A stretch of 64,000 nt of DNA, taken from contig NC_053182.1 of assembly GCF_905163445.1 (NCBI RefSeq), positions 1,054,001-1,118,000 on the forward strand. Reading direction: 5' to 3'. The notes beneath the pieces are model-generated. The model worked only from the letters and a program-made list of their open reading frames with translations. It ran no database searches and was not told the DNA's origin. This stretch comes from Pararge aegeria (lineage: Eukaryota > Arthropoda > Insecta > Lepidoptera > Nymphalidae). Position numbers and translations under genes: made by a program. Below, piece after piece: positions 63,610-64,000 of the stretch. Each line of letters opens with the position of its first letter. Position 1 is the stretch's first letter.

Positions 63610-64000
63610 TAAGTCTAAATATTGTACATACCAAGGTGTAAGCAAAACGACGATCCATCAAAGAACTATATATAACATTGATTTGCGACAAAATAGTTAA
63701 ACCTAATTAAGTAAAAGGCGGTTACTTAAAGCAACTAGTTAAAAATCCTACAAAATATTGAATAGTTGAATATGTTATTTGGTTGCTTTTTTTATCGTCT
63801 CAAATGAACCATCCTGCTTAAAGCTAACAATATGTAGGTATATTTCAGCAACATTTTTATTATTTAAATCAAATGCAATGAATAAAAAAAATGGCCCCAA
63901 AGCCCGGTTTGGGGAAACGTGACAGTGATGGCGTCACAAGTCTATTAAAAGGTAAAAAAATTATACCAAACGGCAGTGTCGCTTGATAATAAAATCTATT
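63610..64000. other. No confirmed feature
   Basis: 63870-63960 (TTAAATCAAATGCAATGAAT, CCCCAAAGCCCGGTTTGGGG) looks like a mobile-element end. An ATG at 63891 opens only 31 codons. Confidence 0.3.

Noticed and set aside
63891..63986. Short plus-strand ORF starting ATGGCCCC
   Set aside because: 31 codons, no donor with good context, and the sequence looks like a mobile-element end.
1..64000. CRISPR arrays, operons, bacterial promoters or ribosome binding sites
   Set aside because: The window is insect nuclear DNA. Repeats are dispersed elements or simple tandem repeats, not spacer arrays.

Overview
The window is eukaryotic, AT-rich and repeat-dense, with spliced exons, GT-AG introns, tRNA-derived SINEs, LINE 3' ends and MITEs. 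It has no operons or ribosome binding sites. The repeats point to a lepidopteran, most likely a nymphalid butterfly: one SINE family (here SINE-A) has a tRNA-like head, a tail reading TTTGGGGCTAGATGG, and closely resembles the Metulj-type SINEs known from Heliconius. The species cannot be named from the sequence alone.

Only one ordinary cellular gene is recognised: the four C-terminal coding exons of an integral membrane protein 2 (ITM2/BRI, BRICHOS-domain) homologue on the minus strand at 54260-59942. All splice phases agree, and the product has one membrane span, a BRICHOS region and an RKR/E furin-type site. The N-terminal exon was not found and may lie beyond 64000. Its introns are full of repeats, and a SINE-A copy sits against the splice acceptor of the most upstream exon seen.

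Most of the rest is mobile DNA. 1-2450: LINE remnant, then a PIF/Harbinger cassette with transposase (+) and Myb/MADF-like (-) genes convergent. 2640-6660: SINE and LINE tails, an RTE-type reverse transcriptase end, a 37-bp-TIR MITE and an orphan CRE/TATA promoter. 6660-19740: mainly LINE/SINE fragments, including a 1.9-kb element with a tandem array, and a hAT-type MITE. 19740-22000: a 120-bp tandem duplication, then a shortened LTR retrotransposon (LTR, polypurine tract, gag-like ORF). 22000-30000: repeats, two G-rich minisatellites and a perfect 25-bp hairpin.

30000-44300 differs: between the repeats there are duplicated GC-rich modules that do not resemble the other elements. One is a direct duplication (30.4 and 31.6 kb). 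The other is an inverted pair (36.3-36.6 and 44.0-44.3 kb) with a 145-bp core identical in both copies and flanks that have diverged. A third GC-rich island at 32.6 kb shares a 16-mer carrying the POU octamer. This is the best candidate for an undescribed system: either a duplicated cis-regulatory module or an unusual mobile element.

44300-54200 holds a decayed transposase-like gene with its own GC-rich leader and a splice donor (47.0-49.6 kb) and much sequence without recognisable content. 54200-60200 is the ITM2 locus. 60200-64000 is a nested stack in which a 5'-truncated LINE has inserted into another mobile element.

Names used below. SINE-A: Metulj-like. SINE-B: tail GCAGTCAAGGGCTAACTTG. 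SINE-C: GTGCGTTTTAAGCAAT body with a GTGGACTACGGCC tail. SINE-D: ACCTGATGGTAAGTGG. SINE-E: GTGGTGGGTCTATGCTC. Tail-1: LINE 3' end with ACTTGAAATAAATGAATTTT. Tail-2: LINE 3' end with TTTAGTTTTAAGTTAACGAA. Tail-3: LINE 3' end with a small hairpin AGCGATAAGGCC. Family F: repeat ending GCAAAGATACCTCCCGG. Family G: element starting TTGGTTGNCTGTAAAGTCGG.
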